Positions 13,337-22,110 of a DNA stretch of 26,651 bases are shown piece after piece. The DNA is taken from the NCBI GenBank assembly GCA_964385235.1, contig CAYLOD010000017.1:1-26651 (forward strand). The letters run 5' to 3'. This DNA is from Pseudoruminococcus sp964385235. Lineage in GTDB: Bacteria > Bacillota > Clostridia > Oscillospirales > Acutalibacteraceae. Under the pieces are notes generated by a model that worked only from the letters and a program-made list of their open reading frames with translations, did no database searches and had not been told where the DNA came from. The first letter of the stretch is position 1. Each line of letters starts with the position of its first letter. Made by a program: the position numbers and the translations under genes.

Positions 13337-13358
13337 GCGGAAGTTTCACGACTTCCGC
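13337..13358 (+). promoter_or_regulatory. Hairpin at the start of the htpG leader
   Basis: GCGGAAGT (13337-13344) pairs perfectly with ACTTCCGC (13351-13358) around a 6-nt loop. It begins about 8 nt after the predicted transcription start, so it would cap the 5' end of the mRNA. It is not a CIRCE element, whose 9-bp arms read TTAGCACTC and GAGTGCTAA. Confidence 0.6.
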
Positions 13359-13398
13359 TTAATGATATGCTAAAGCTTACAGGAGGTATTTAAGCAAT

Positions 13399-15237
13399 AT
13401 GAAAAAAGAGGGACAAATTAAGGTTGAATCGGAAAATATATTTCCGATAATTAAAAAATGGCTGTATTCGGATAAGGATATTTTCCTCAGAGAAATCGTA
13501 GCCAATGCCTGTGACGCGATAAAAAAATATCAGGGTCTTTGCAGCATCGGAGACGCGGAAAACGACGGCGCTGCCCCGAGGATAGAGGTTGTCGTCGATA
13601 AGAACGCTAAGACGCTCGCCATATCCGATAACGGTCTCGGCATGACTGCGGACGAGGTGGAAAAGTACATCACTCAAATCGCTTTTTCGGGCGCGGAGGA
13701 ATTTATCGAGAAATACAAGGATAAATCCGGCGACAATGCCGGGATTATCGGTCACTTCGGTCTCGGCTTCTACTCATCATATATGGTTTCCGACAGCGTT
13801 GAGATTGAAACTCTTTCATATCAGGACGGCGCGAAGCCTGTTCACTGGGAAAGCGACGGCAGTACCTCATACACAATTTCGGACGGTACACGCACCGGGC
13901 GCGGGACAACTGTCACCATGCACATTTCGCAGGACGAGGAGGAATTTCTTGATAAAGACAAGATTCGCGATCTGCTCCTTAAATACTGTCACTTTATGCC
14001 GTATGAGATATACCTCAATCCCGCCGACGATGAAGCAGTCGTAACAAAAAATGAAGACGGCGAGGAGGTTAAGCGCGAGCCTGTGCCCGTAAACAACACC
14101 ACTCCGCTTTGGCTGAAGCCGCCTCGCGAGTGTACAGACGAGGATTACAAGGAATTTTACACCGAAGTGTTTTCGGATATAAACGAACCGCTGTTCTGGA
14201 TACATTTGAATGTCGATTATCCGTTTAACCTGAAAGGCATTTTGTACTTTCCGAAACAGACCGATAAACTGCAGGTCATGCCCGGTGAAATCAAGCTGTA
14301 TTCAAATCAGGTCTATATAGCTGATAACATCAAGGAGGTCGTTCCCGAGTTTCTTATGCTCTTAAAGGGCGTTATCGACTGCCCCGACATTCCCCTTAAT
14401 GTTTCGAGGAGCTCCCTGCAAAATGACGGAGAGGTCGCGAAAATCTCAAAGCACATAACAAAAAAAGTCGCCGACAAGCTCACCTCTATGTTCAAAAACG
14501 ATCGCGAGACATACGAGGGCTATTGGGACGACATCGCGCCGTTCATCAAATTCGGTTGCATTAAGGACGAGAAATTCTACGACAGAGTTAAGGATATAAT
14601 TCTCTTTAAGACTATCTCAGGCGAGTACAAGACCTTTGCGGACTGCCCGAGGCAGGGTGATAAGATATTCTATGTGACGGACGAAAACGTACAGGCGAAG
14701 TACATTGATATGTTCAAGGAAAACGGACTTGACGCGGTGATACTGTCACACACTATTGACACCCACTTCATAAGCTTCCTTGAATACAAGGAAAGCGGAA
14801 CAAAGCTTACGAGGATCGATTCCGAGCTGGGCGACGCGCTGAAATCCGGCGAGGAAGCAAACGCCGATAGCGATGATGAGATAAAGGAAATTTTCAAAGC
14901 CGCTCTCGAAAACGATAAGCTTGAAATAAAGACGGAAAGCCTTAAGACAAAGGACACTCCCGCCATACTTCTCCAAAACGAATATATGAGACGTATGACG
15001 GATATGAACAATCTGTACGGCGGACTTTTCGGAGGTTCTCCCGATATAAAGGAAACGCTCGTTATAAATACCGCGAACGATATTATAAAGTCGCTTCCGA
15101 ACCTGAACGAGGAAAACCGCACGCTTGTCTGCAAGCATATCCTCGACCTTGCCGTAATCAGTCAGAGAAAGCTCACCGCTGACGAGCTGAAGGATTTTGT
15201 CGCGAGAAGCGTTGAGATCCTCGGAATCATAAAATAA
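13399..15237 (+). CDS. htpG: Hsp90-family chaperone HtpG
   Basis: This is an ATP-dependent cytosolic chaperone of the Hsp90 family, 612 residues, the usual bacterial size. The N-terminal GHKL ATPase domain shows FLREIVANACDAIKKY (Glu32 catalytic, Asn36 for Mg-ATP), ISDNGLGMT, and the lid and glycine loops in IIGHFGLGFYSSYMVSD. The middle domain contains LNVDYPFNLKGILYFPK and the client/ATP-contact stretch DIPLNVSRSSLQ. The C-terminal dimerisation domain (about 490-612) is present and lacks the eukaryotic MEEVD tail, as expected. The second Ser of the common NASDA motif is Cys here (NACDA). The start is the ATG 11 nt after AGGAGGT (13381-13387). It is divergent from the metF operon and likely controlled through its own promoter and leader hairpin. 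Confidence 0.96.
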   Translation: MKKEGQIKVESENIFPIIKKWLYSDKDIFLREIVANACDAIKKYQGLCSIGDAENDGAAPRIEVVVDKNAKTLAISDNGLGMTADEVEKYITQIAFSGAEEFIEKYKDKSGDNAGIIGHFGLGFYSSYMVSDSVEIETLSYQDGAKPVHWESDGSTSYTISDGTRTGRGTTVTMHISQDEEEFLDKDKIRDLLLKYCHFMPYEIYLNPADDEAVVTKNEDGEEVKREPVPVNNTTPLWLKPPRECTDEDYKEFYTEVFSDINEPLFWIHLNVDYPFNLKGILYFPKQTDKLQVMPGEIKLYSNQVYIADNIKEVVPEFLMLLKGVIDCPDIPLNVSRSSLQNDGEVAKISKHITKKVADKLTSMFKNDRETYEGYWDDIAPFIKFGCIKDEKFYDRVKDIILFKTISGEYKTFADCPRQGDKIFYVTDENVQAKYIDMFKENGLDAVILSHTIDTHFISFLEYKESGTKLTRIDSELGDALKSGEEANADSDDEIKEIFKAALENDKLEIKTESLKTKDTPAILLQNEYMRRMTDMNNLYGGLFGGSPDIKETLVINTANDIIKSLPNLNEENRTLVCKHILDLAVISQRKLTADELKDFVARSVEILGIIK

Positions 15238-15338
15238 AAAAGCTGTCAAAAACATAACTCGGGCGTGATAATCCCAAAAAGCAAATATGCTTCTGCATAA
15301 AAAATCCTTTTACGCGCATAATAAAACAGGTGATGTAA

Positions 15339-15725
15339 ATGAAGGATATTATTAAAGATGCTGAGATATTTGCGCTGGGCGGTCTGTCATATGGAGCGAT
15401 AGAAATAATGTGGCGGCATTATACGCACTGGACTATGCTCATTACGGGCGGAGTATGCTTCTATACATTATATAAGCTGAGCAAGGGCAGGGAGAATTAT
15501 CCTATATGGAAAAAATGTCTGCTCGGAAGCGCCGTAATAACAACGGCTGAATTTATCACAGGCGTTATTGTCAATATGATTTTCAATATGAACGTATGGG
15601 ATTATTCATCTCTCCCGTTCAACCTTTTCGGACAGATATGTCTGCTCTACAGCTTTTTATGGGCGCTGCTTTCGATACCTATTGATATGGTATGCAGGGC
15701 CCTGAGAAAGCGCCTTGAGCCTTGA
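15339..15725 (+). CDS. Small membrane protein, PF06541 (putative ABC-transporter type IV) family
   Basis: This is a 128-residue membrane protein with four hydrophobic segments (about residues 10-24, 31-46, 62-83 and 95-117). LGGLSYGAIEIMWRHYTHWT at the start, TTAEFITGVIVNM in the middle and MNVWDYSSLPFNLFGQICLL match the family PF06541 (CmpB-like), which carries the name 'putative ABC-transporter type IV' although transport has not been shown in general. The start is the ATG after AGGTGAT, 101 nt downstream of htpG. A strong terminator follows. It may be transcribed with htpG, since I see no good promoter in the gap; a functional link is not implied. Confidence 0.75.
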   Translation: MKDIIKDAEIFALGGLSYGAIEIMWRHYTHWTMLITGGVCFYTLYKLSKGRENYPIWKKCLLGSAVITTAEFITGVIVNMIFNMNVWDYSSLPFNLFGQICLLYSFLWALLSIPIDMVCRALRKRLEP

Positions 15726-15743
15726 AAAGCCGTATTTCAAGAT

Positions 15744-15786
15744 AAAATTCCCTCATGCTGAGATAATGCGTGAGGGAATTTTTTAA
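15744..15786 (+). terminator. Rho-independent terminator
   Basis: A 15-bp stem: 15744-15758 (AAAATTCCCTCATGC) with 15768-15782 (GCGTGAGGGAATTTT), one T-G pair and a 9-nt loop, followed by a T run to 15784. It closes the htpG/15339 transcript. Confidence 0.9.
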
Positions 15787-15860
15787 TTAGCGGTCTGAGC
15801 ATATTCAGCTTCATAGTTAAGCGACAGACGCCGAAACGCCGATTTTACGTCAAAAATGTG

Positions 15861-15889
15861 TTGAAACGAACCGTCAATAATGGTATAAT
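15861..15889 (+). promoter_or_regulatory. sigma-A promoter of the aspS-gatCAB operon
   Basis: TTGAAA (15861-15866), a 17-bp spacer and consensus TATAAT (15884-15889). The leader of about 70 nt is too short for a T-box, and none is visible. Confidence 0.7.
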
Positions 15890-15966
15890 ATATTATATTT
15901 TTTTAATTTAACCTTTAATTATGTAATAAATCTGCCGTGATTTTAAGGCACGAAAGGAATTTGACT

Positions 15967-17715
15967 ATGATAAGAGAGAACTGTTACAGAACATTATACT
16001 GCGGGGATCTTCGCGAAAACCACATTGGACAGAACGTTCGCGTTGCTGGCTGGCTTGAGAATATCCGCGACCACGGCGGAGTAATGTTTCTTGATATTCG
16101 CGACCAGTACGGCGTCGTTCAGGTCGTTATTCACGACGAGAATATGCTCAAGGGCGTCAACAAGGAATGCTCGCTTACAGTAAGCGGCACGGTAGTTAAA
16201 CGTGACGCCGAAACATATAACCCGAAGATAGCGACAGGCACAGTGGAAATTGCCGCGAATACCCTGACTGTTCTCGGCAAGGCTCCCGCGGCTCTCCCGT
16301 TCGAGATCGCCGCGTCTAAGGAAACAAAGGAGGAGGTTCGGCTGAAGTACCGCTTCCTTGACCTTCGCAACAAAAAGGTTCACGATAATATCGTTCTCCG
16401 CTCAAGGGTTATTTCTTTTTTGAGAAGTAAAATGACAGAGCTTGGCTTCCTCGAAATTCAGACGCCTATTTTGTCCGCATCTTCGCCGGAGGGCGCGCGC
16501 GATTACCTTATTCCGAGCCGTAAGCATAAAGGTATGTTCTACGCTCTCCCGCAGGCGCCGCAGATCTTTAAGCAGCTTTTGATGGTATCGGGTTTCGATA
16601 AATACTTCCAGATAGCACCGTGCTTCCGTGACGAGGACGCCAGAGCCGACCGCTCGCCGGGAGAGTTCTATCAGCTCGATTTTGAAATGGCTTTTGCCGG
16701 GCAGGACGACGTATTCGCGGTCGCGGAGGAAGTTCTGTACGAAACATTTACGAAATTTTCGAGCAAGGAGGTTTCAAAACCCCCGTTTCGCAGGATCCCT
16801 TACGCGGAGGCTATGATAACCTACGGCACCGACAAGCCGGATCTGCGCAACCCGCTGCTCATCAAGGATATAAGTGATATGTTCGCGGATACGGATTTCG
16901 CGCCGTTCCGCGGTAAAACGGTTCGCAGCATAAACGTTCCAAACGCCGCCTCGCAGTCAAAGAGCTGGTTTAAAAGAATGGAGGAGTTTGCGCTCTCCAT
17001 AGGCATGAAGGGTCTCGGCTATGTCAAGGTTCGCGAAGATATGACCTTTGACGGTCCGATAGACAAATTCCTTAAGGAGGGCGACCGCGAAAAGCTGATT
17101 GAAATCAACTCCTCAAGCGCGGGAGATGTTATCTACTTTATCGCCGACAGCGGGGAGATGGCCCCTAAGCTCGCGGGTCAAATAAGAACGGAGGTCGCCG
17201 AGCGCCTGTCACTTATAGACAAGAACCGATTTGAGCTGTGCTTTATAACCGACTTTCCGATGTTCGAGCACGACGAGGATACGGGAGCGGTTGTATTCAC
17301 ACACAACCCGTTCTCTATGCCTCAGGGCGGCATGGAGGCGCTCCTGACAAAGGATCCGTGCGAGATTCTTGCTTATCAGTACGATATAGTCTGTAACGGC
17401 ACAGAGCTTTCGTCGGGCGCGGTAAGAAATCACGACCTCGGCATAATGGTCAGGGCGTTCGAGATCGCGGGCTATACCGAGGACGTTCTCAAGGAAAAGT
17501 TCTCCTCACTCTATACCGCGTTCAAGTACGGCGCCCCGCCGCACGCGGGTATGGCTCCCGGTATTGACAGAATGCTTATGCTCCTCACCGATGAGGAGAA
17601 TATCCGCGAGGTAATAGCGTTCCCGATGAACAGCAACGCCCAGGATGTGCTTCTCGGCGCGCCAAACGAGGTAACGGAGCAGCAGCTCAGAGAAATACAC
17701 ATCAAGATAAGATAA
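15967..17715 (+). CDS. aspS: Aspartyl-tRNA synthetase, probably non-discriminating
   Basis: This class IIb synthetase charges aspartate onto tRNA(Asp), and probably also onto tRNA(Asn). It has 582 residues, the long bacterial form with the GAD insertion. Order seen: the N-terminal OB-fold anticodon domain with VAGWLENIRDHGGVMFLDIR, motif 2 in CFRDEDARADRSPGEFYQLD, the central insertion, and motif 3 in GMAPGIDRMLML. The RDHGG histidine (His36) matches the residue that marks non-discriminating AspRS in Pseudomonas (His31); discriminating E. coli has RDLGS. The immediate gatCAB neighbours support this, since GatCAB amidates the resulting Asp-tRNA(Asn). The start chosen is the ATG after AAAGGAA, giving MIRENCYRT. 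An in-frame ATG at 15937 would add ten residues but has no ribosome binding site. Confidence 0.95.
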   Translation: MIRENCYRTLYCGDLRENHIGQNVRVAGWLENIRDHGGVMFLDIRDQYGVVQVVIHDENMLKGVNKECSLTVSGTVVKRDAETYNPKIATGTVEIAANTLTVLGKAPAALPFEIAASKETKEEVRLKYRFLDLRNKKVHDNIVLRSRVISFLRSKMTELGFLEIQTPILSASSPEGARDYLIPSRKHKGMFYALPQAPQIFKQLLMVSGFDKYFQIAPCFRDEDARADRSPGEFYQLDFEMAFAGQDDVFAVAEEVLYETFTKFSSKEVSKPPFRRIPYAEAMITYGTDKPDLRNPLLIKDISDMFADTDFAPFRGKTVRSINVPNAASQSKSWFKRMEEFALSIGMKGLGYVKVREDMTFDGPIDKFLKEGDREKLIEINSSSAGDVIYFIADSGEMAPKLAGQIRTEVAERLSLIDKNRFELCFITDFPMFEHDEDTGAVVFTHNPFSMPQGGMEALLTKDPCEILAYQYDIVCNGTELSSGAVRNHDLGIMVRAFEIAGYTEDVLKEKFSSLYTAFKYGAPPHAGMAPGIDRMLMLLTDEENIREVIAFPMNSNAQDVLLGAPNEVTEQQLREIHIKIR

Positions 17716-17745
17716 CGGAATAAATGCTTATTAGGAGGGATATAA

Positions 17746-18024
17746 ATGGTTACACGCGAGGAGATCCTTAAGATCGCGACGCTAAGCAAACTTTTTGTTT
17801 CAGATGATGAACTTGAGAAGCTGACAAGCGACATGGAGCAGGTAATAGCTTTCGCAGATACCATCAACAGCGCTGAGGATTCCACAACGGAGTTTGATAA
17901 CATCAACAATCTCTCTAACGTATTGAGAGAGGACGAGGTTATCCCGTCCGCGGACAGAGATAAAATCCTCGGCAACGCGCGTGATACTGACGACGGACAC
18001 TTTCTCGTAAGGAAACGTGCTTAA
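17746..18024 (+). CDS. gatC: Aspartyl/glutamyl-tRNA amidotransferase subunit C
   Basis: This is a 92-residue small subunit that wraps around GatA and stabilises its contact with GatB. The normal GatC layout is visible: MVTREEILKIATLSKLFVSD at the N-terminus, a helix with LEKLTSDMEQVIAFADTINS, and a C-terminal tail with NVLREDEVIPS, the conserved LReD segment. The start is the ATG after TAGGAGGG (17731-17738). It lies 30 nt after aspS and 24 nt before gatA in one operon. Length and motifs are typical. Confidence 0.93.
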   Translation: MVTREEILKIATLSKLFVSDDELEKLTSDMEQVIAFADTINSAEDSTTEFDNINNLSNVLREDEVIPSADRDKILGNARDTDDGHFLVRKRA

Positions 18025-18048
18025 AACTTGTTACGGTGGTGAAATGAA

Positions 18049-19515
18049 TTGAGCAAAAGAGGAAACATAAAAAAGGTGAGCGAGCTTCTCCGCAGCAAGC
18101 AGATCTCATGTGAAGAGCTTACAAAATCATATATTGATGAGATAGAAAAATGCAACGGCGAGCTTAACGCCTATGTAAAAGTGACGCCATATGCCGCTCT
18201 TGAAACCGCCCGCATCGTCGATAAAAAAATCGCGGGCGGCGAGGAGCTTTCCCCTCTCGAGGGCATTCCGATGACGTTAAAGGATAACATATCTACCGAC
18301 GGTGTTGAAACGACCTGCTGTTCAAAAATCCTGAAAGGATATGTGCCTATCTATGACGCTACGGTTTGGGATATATTGAAAAAACAGAACGCCGTGCTTC
18401 TCGGTAAAACGAATATGGACGAGTTCGCTATGGGTTCGTCCTGTGAAACTTCATGCTTCGGCGGAGCTAAAAACCCCCACAATACAGAACACGTTGCGGG
18501 CGGCAGTTCCGGAGGAGTAGCTTCGGCTGTCGGCGGGAATATAGCTGTCTACGGCTTAGGCTCGGACACGGGCGGCTCTATACGCCAGCCCGCGAGTTTC
18601 TGCGGAATAGTCGGTCTGAAGCCCACATACGGCGCCGTATCGCGTTACGGGCTTATCGCTTACGCCTCAAGTCTTGACCAGATAGGTCCTGTAACCGCAT
18701 CGGTCGAGGACGCCGCAATAGTATTTGACGCTATTTCGGAATATGACGAAAAGGACTCTACCTCAAGGGGCAGACAGGGCGCTCCCGCCGCCGGTTCTCT
18801 GAAAAATCCCATAAAGGGCATGAAAATCGGCATAGCAAAGGAATATATCGACGGCGTTCGCGACGATGTGCGCGAGGCTGTACTTGCTGCCGCCAAGGTT
18901 TATGAGTCGCTCGGCGCGGAAATTATTTATTTTGATTTGCCTGTTTTGAAGTATGCTCTACCCGTTTACTATATCCTCGCCTGTGCGGAGGCGTCCTCAA
19001 ACCTCGGAAGATATGACGGCATTCGCTATGGCTATAAGGCGGAACATTACGATGATGTTAATGACATGATAAAAAAGACAAGGAGCGAGGGCTTCGGCGA
19101 CGAGGTGAAACGCAGAATACTCCTCGGCACATATGTTTTAAGTTCGGGCTATTATGACGCATACTACAAAAAGGCGCAGAACCTGCGCGGAACTATTGTC
19201 AATGCCTTTAAGGACGCGTTCACAAGGTGCGACATTATCCTCGCGCCGACTGTCCCTATGACCGCCTTTAAAAACGGCAACGCTATAAGCGACCCTGTTG
19301 AAACATATCTGACGGATATATGCACCGTTCCCGTAAACATATGCGGACTTCCCGCCGTTTCCGTTCCGTGCGGATTTAACGCAAACGGTATGCCCATAGG
19401 TATGCAGCTGATAGGAAATACATTCTCCGAGGCGGCTATACTCAATGCGGCTTATCAGTACGAAACGGCTGTTCCCGAAGCTTTTAAATCCACAGAATTC
19501 GGCGTAAAGCTATAA
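18049..19515 (+). CDS. gatA: Aspartyl/glutamyl-tRNA amidotransferase subunit A
   Basis: This is the amidase-signature subunit, which releases ammonia from glutamine for the transamidation of Asp- or Glu-tRNA. It has 488 residues, normal length. The Ser-cisSer-Lys triad is visible: Lys78 in PMTLKDNIS, Ser153 in VAGGSSGGVASAV and the nucleophile Ser177 in GSDTGGSIRQPA. The start is a TTG, supported by GGTGGTGA (18035-18042) and by the normal GatA N-terminus. An ATG just upstream (18044) opens only ATG-AAT-TGA, whose stop overlaps the TTG. It sits between gatC and gatB, 24 and 16 nt apart, in the aspS operon. Confidence 0.95.
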   Translation: MSKRGNIKKVSELLRSKQISCEELTKSYIDEIEKCNGELNAYVKVTPYAALETARIVDKKIAGGEELSPLEGIPMTLKDNISTDGVETTCCSKILKGYVPIYDATVWDILKKQNAVLLGKTNMDEFAMGSSCETSCFGGAKNPHNTEHVAGGSSGGVASAVGGNIAVYGLGSDTGGSIRQPASFCGIVGLKPTYGAVSRYGLIAYASSLDQIGPVTASVEDAAIVFDAISEYDEKDSTSRGRQGAPAAGSLKNPIKGMKIGIAKEYIDGVRDDVREAVLAAAKVYESLGAEIIYFDLPVLKYALPVYYILACAEASSNLGRYDGIRYGYKAEHYDDVNDMIKKTRSEGFGDEVKRRILLGTYVLSSGYYDAYYKKAQNLRGTIVNAFKDAFTRCDIILAPTVPMTAFKNGNAISDPVETYLTDICTVPVNICGLPAVSVPCGFNANGMPIGMQLIGNTFSEAAILNAAYQYETAVPEAFKSTEFGVKL

Positions 19516-19531
19516 GGAGGTTCGGATAAAT

Positions 19532-20944
19532 ATGAAGTATGAATTGGTCGCCGGCTTTGAAACTCATGTAGAGCTTTCGACGAAAACAAAAATTTTCTGC
19601 GGCTGCACCACGCAGTTCGGCGGAGAACCTAACACACACTGCTGTCCCATTTGCATAGGACTTCCGGGAACTCTCCCTAAGCTGAACCGTCAGGTTGTCC
19701 GCTATGCTGTAATGGCAGGCCTTGCCACAAACTGTACTATTCCCGAAACGGCGAAAATGGACAGAAAAAATTACTGCTACCCCGACCTGCCCAAGGCATA
19801 TCAGATCTCGCAGTATGATATGCCGCTGTGCGTAGGAGGCTATATTCCGCTTTCAAACGGCAGAAGGATACGTCTGACGCGTATACACATTGAGGAGGAC
19901 GCGGGAAAGCTTATCCACCGCCGCGGTGATACGCTTGTAGACTACAATCGCGGCGGCGTGCCTCTTATTGAGATTGTTTCCGAGCCCGACATCAGGTCTG
20001 TCGAGGAAGCACGCGAATACGTTGAAAAGCTCCAGCTTATTATGCGATACATCGGCGTTTCCGACTGCAAAATGCAGGAGGGTTCTATGCGATGCGACGT
20101 TAATATATCCGTTCGTGAAGCCGGCAGCGACAAGCTCGGCACAAGGACCGAGATCAAGAATATGAACTCCATAGCGTTTATCGCAAAGGCTATGGAATAT
20201 GAATTTGAACGGCAGGTCGATATCCTCGAGAGCGGAGGACAGGTTGTTCAGGAAACACTGCGCTATGACGATGTGACGAATACTACCTCAAGTATGCGCG
20301 GCAAGGAGGACGCGAATGACTACCGCTATTTCCGCGACCCGGACCTCGTCACTATAAATGTATCACGCGAGGAGGTCGAGGAGTTAAGAAATCTGCTTCC
20401 CGAACTTCCTGCACAAAAAGCCGAAAGATATGTAAAAGAGCTCGGTTTGTCCGAAACAGACGCGGCGCTTCTTACAAAATACCGCAAGATAGCCGAATAT
20501 TACGAAACTGCCTGCGAGGGCACTAAAAATCCGAAAACCGCCGCGAACTTTATAATCGGTCAAATCTTCCGCCGCCTCGATACAGAGAGCGACAAGGAGG
20601 ATTTTGACGTCAAGGTGACTGCCGACGCGCTCAACGAGCTTATAAAGCTGCTTGACGACGGAAAAATCAGAATGAATCTCGCAAAAAGCACACTCGATAA
20701 GATGCTCGATACCGGCAAGCGGGCGACAGAGCTTATTTCCGAAAGCGACATGGGCGGTCTTGACGACGCGGCTCTGCTCGCGCTGTGCGAGCAGGCAATC
20801 GCGGCTAACGGAAACGCCGTCAATGACTACAAAAACGGCAAGGAAAAGGCTATCAAGTCGCTCATCGGCTTTGTTATGAAAAATTCACGCGGTAAGGCTG
20901 ACGCCTCCGCCGCAGAGGCTAAAATAAAGGAATTGATCGGATAA
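19532..20944 (+). CDS. gatB: Aspartyl/glutamyl-tRNA amidotransferase subunit B
   Basis: This subunit binds the misacylated tRNA, activates its side-chain carboxylate with ATP and amidates it with ammonia channelled from GatA. The 470-residue protein opens YELVAGFETHVELSTKTKIF, followed by the zinc-site cysteines in FCGCTTQFGG and NTHCCPICIGLPG. The kinase-like core includes DRKNYCYPDLPKAYQISQYD and RLTRIHIEEDAGKLIH, and EIVSEPDIRS and MRCDVNISVR follow. The C-terminal YqeY-like helical domain (about 330-470) is complete and ends GKADASAAEAKIKELIG. The ribosome binding site AAGGAGG (19514-19520) overlaps the gatA stop. It is the last gene of the operon, and a terminator follows at 20995-21030. 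Confidence 0.96.
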   Translation: MKYELVAGFETHVELSTKTKIFCGCTTQFGGEPNTHCCPICIGLPGTLPKLNRQVVRYAVMAGLATNCTIPETAKMDRKNYCYPDLPKAYQISQYDMPLCVGGYIPLSNGRRIRLTRIHIEEDAGKLIHRRGDTLVDYNRGGVPLIEIVSEPDIRSVEEAREYVEKLQLIMRYIGVSDCKMQEGSMRCDVNISVREAGSDKLGTRTEIKNMNSIAFIAKAMEYEFERQVDILESGGQVVQETLRYDDVTNTTSSMRGKEDANDYRYFRDPDLVTINVSREEVEELRNLLPELPAQKAERYVKELGLSETDAALLTKYRKIAEYYETACEGTKNPKTAANFIIGQIFRRLDTESDKEDFDVKVTADALNELIKLLDDGKIRMNLAKSTLDKMLDTGKRATELISESDMGGLDDAALLALCEQAIAANGNAVNDYKNGKEKAIKSLIGFVMKNSRGKADASAAEAKIKELIG

Positions 20945-20994
20945 TTATTGATATTGATTTTTTAAGGATTTGGTAATTCAGACTAAGCAATATT

Positions 20995-21036
20995 ATACGG
21001 CACAGTACCTGTTATGGCGCTGTGCCGTATATTTTG
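20995..21036 (+). terminator. Rho-independent terminator of the aspS-gatCAB operon
   Basis: ATACGGCACAG (20995-21005) pairs perfectly with CTGTGCCGTAT (21020-21030) around a 14-nt loop, then ATTTT. The weak T-tract is partly offset by the 11-bp GC-rich stem. Confidence 0.8.
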
Positions 21037-21103
21037 GCGGTGTTATTGTTTAAAGCCTGCGGCTTTTGCCGTAATTTTTCAATTATGCTCTTTTCCTTGT
21101 CCT

Positions 21104-22096
21104 TTAAGCATTCAAATATTCGGAGAAAAACCTTTCAATCTTTTCAAACGGTATCGCGTCTTTTCCGCCGCCGTCATACAGGTCGGTATGCACCGTGTCG
21201 GGGATAATAAGCAGTTCCTTGTTATCCGGGCAAGGATTATTATTCATCATGCCGGCGTAGGCGTCCTTAGAGAAGTAGCACGAGTGAGCTTTTTCGCCGT
21301 GAATGATGAGAACGGCGCTCCGTATCTCATTGGAATATTGCAGGATCGGCTGGTTCATAAAGGACATACAGCCGATCACGTTCCAACCGCCGTTTGAGTT
21401 AAGGCTCCTGCTGTGATAACCGCGCTTTGTCTTGTAATAATCATGATAATCCTTGACAAAAAACGGCGCGTCCTCAGGCAGCGGATCCACGACGCCTCCT
21501 CCGGGCGCATAGCTGCCGTTCCTGTAATCAACAAGACGCTGCGCGTTCAGCGCCTTTTTCTTTTCATAGCGCTGTTCCTCCGTATTTTCACTGTCAAAGT
21601 AACCGTTGGCATTTACGCGGGTCATATCGTACATGGTGGAAGCGACAGTAGCCTTGATGCGAGTGTCGAGAGCTGCGGCATTCAGAGCCATGCCGCCCCA
21701 CCCGCAAATACCGATAATGCCGATTTTTTCGGCATCTGCCCCCTCATAAAGCGATAGAAAATCGACCGCCGCCTGAAAATCCTCGGTATTTATGTCGGGG
21801 GAAGCCATATACCGCGGCTCGCCGCCGCTTTCACCCGTAAACGACGGGTCAAATGCTATAGTGAGAAAGCCGCGTTCCGCCATTGTCTGCGCGTACAGAC
21901 CCGACGCCTGTTCCTTTACCGCGCCGAACGGTCCGCATACGGCTATCGCGGGCAGCCTGCCCTCCGCGCCTTTCGGTACATACATATCCGCGGCGAGCGT
22001 AATGCCGTAACGGTTGCGGAACGTCACCTTTTTATGATCGACCGTTTCGCTTTTCGGGAAGGTCTTGTCCCACTCGTCTGTAAGATTAAGTTTCAT
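21104..22096 (-). CDS. YcjY-like alpha/beta hydrolase
   Basis: This is a 330-residue cytosolic alpha/beta-hydrolase-fold protein that closely resembles the E. coli YcjY type, an uncharacterised branch near dienelactone hydrolases. Landmarks are VTFRNRYGITLAADMYVPKG, CGPFGAVKEQASGLYAQTMA, the oxyanion-side FDPSFTGESGGEPR, the nucleophile elbow IGICGWGGMALNAAA, and the late histidine in IIPDTVHTDLYDGG. The elbow lacks the common GxSxG: the usual serine position reads Trp, with Cys two residues earlier, so either Cys acts or the mechanism differs. This elbow is a trait of the subfamily as I recall it. The start ATG follows AAGGAGG with good spacing, 14 nt after the small gene upstream. The two form an operon divergent from a LysR regulator, which may control them. 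Confidence 0.8.
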   Translation of the reverse strand: MKLNLTDEWDKTFPKSETVDHKKVTFRNRYGITLAADMYVPKGAEGRLPAIAVCGPFGAVKEQASGLYAQTMAERGFLTIAFDPSFTGESGGEPRYMASPDINTEDFQAAVDFLSLYEGADAEKIGIIGICGWGGMALNAAALDTRIKATVASTMYDMTRVNANGYFDSENTEEQRYEKKKALNAQRLVDYRNGSYAPGGGVVDPLPEDAPFFVKDYHDYYKTKRGYHSRSLNSNGGWNVIGCMSFMNQPILQYSNEIRSAVLIIHGEKAHSCYFSKDAYAGMMNNNPCPDNKELLIIPDTVHTDLYDGGGKDAIPFEKIERFFSEYLNA

Positions 22097-22110
22097 ATAA
22101 GTGTTCCTCC

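Noticed and set aside
13294..13398. CIRCE (HrcA) element upstream of htpG
   Set aside because: The only inverted repeat there has arms GCGGAAGT/ACTTCCGC, unrelated to TTAGCACTC-N9-GAGTGCTAA.
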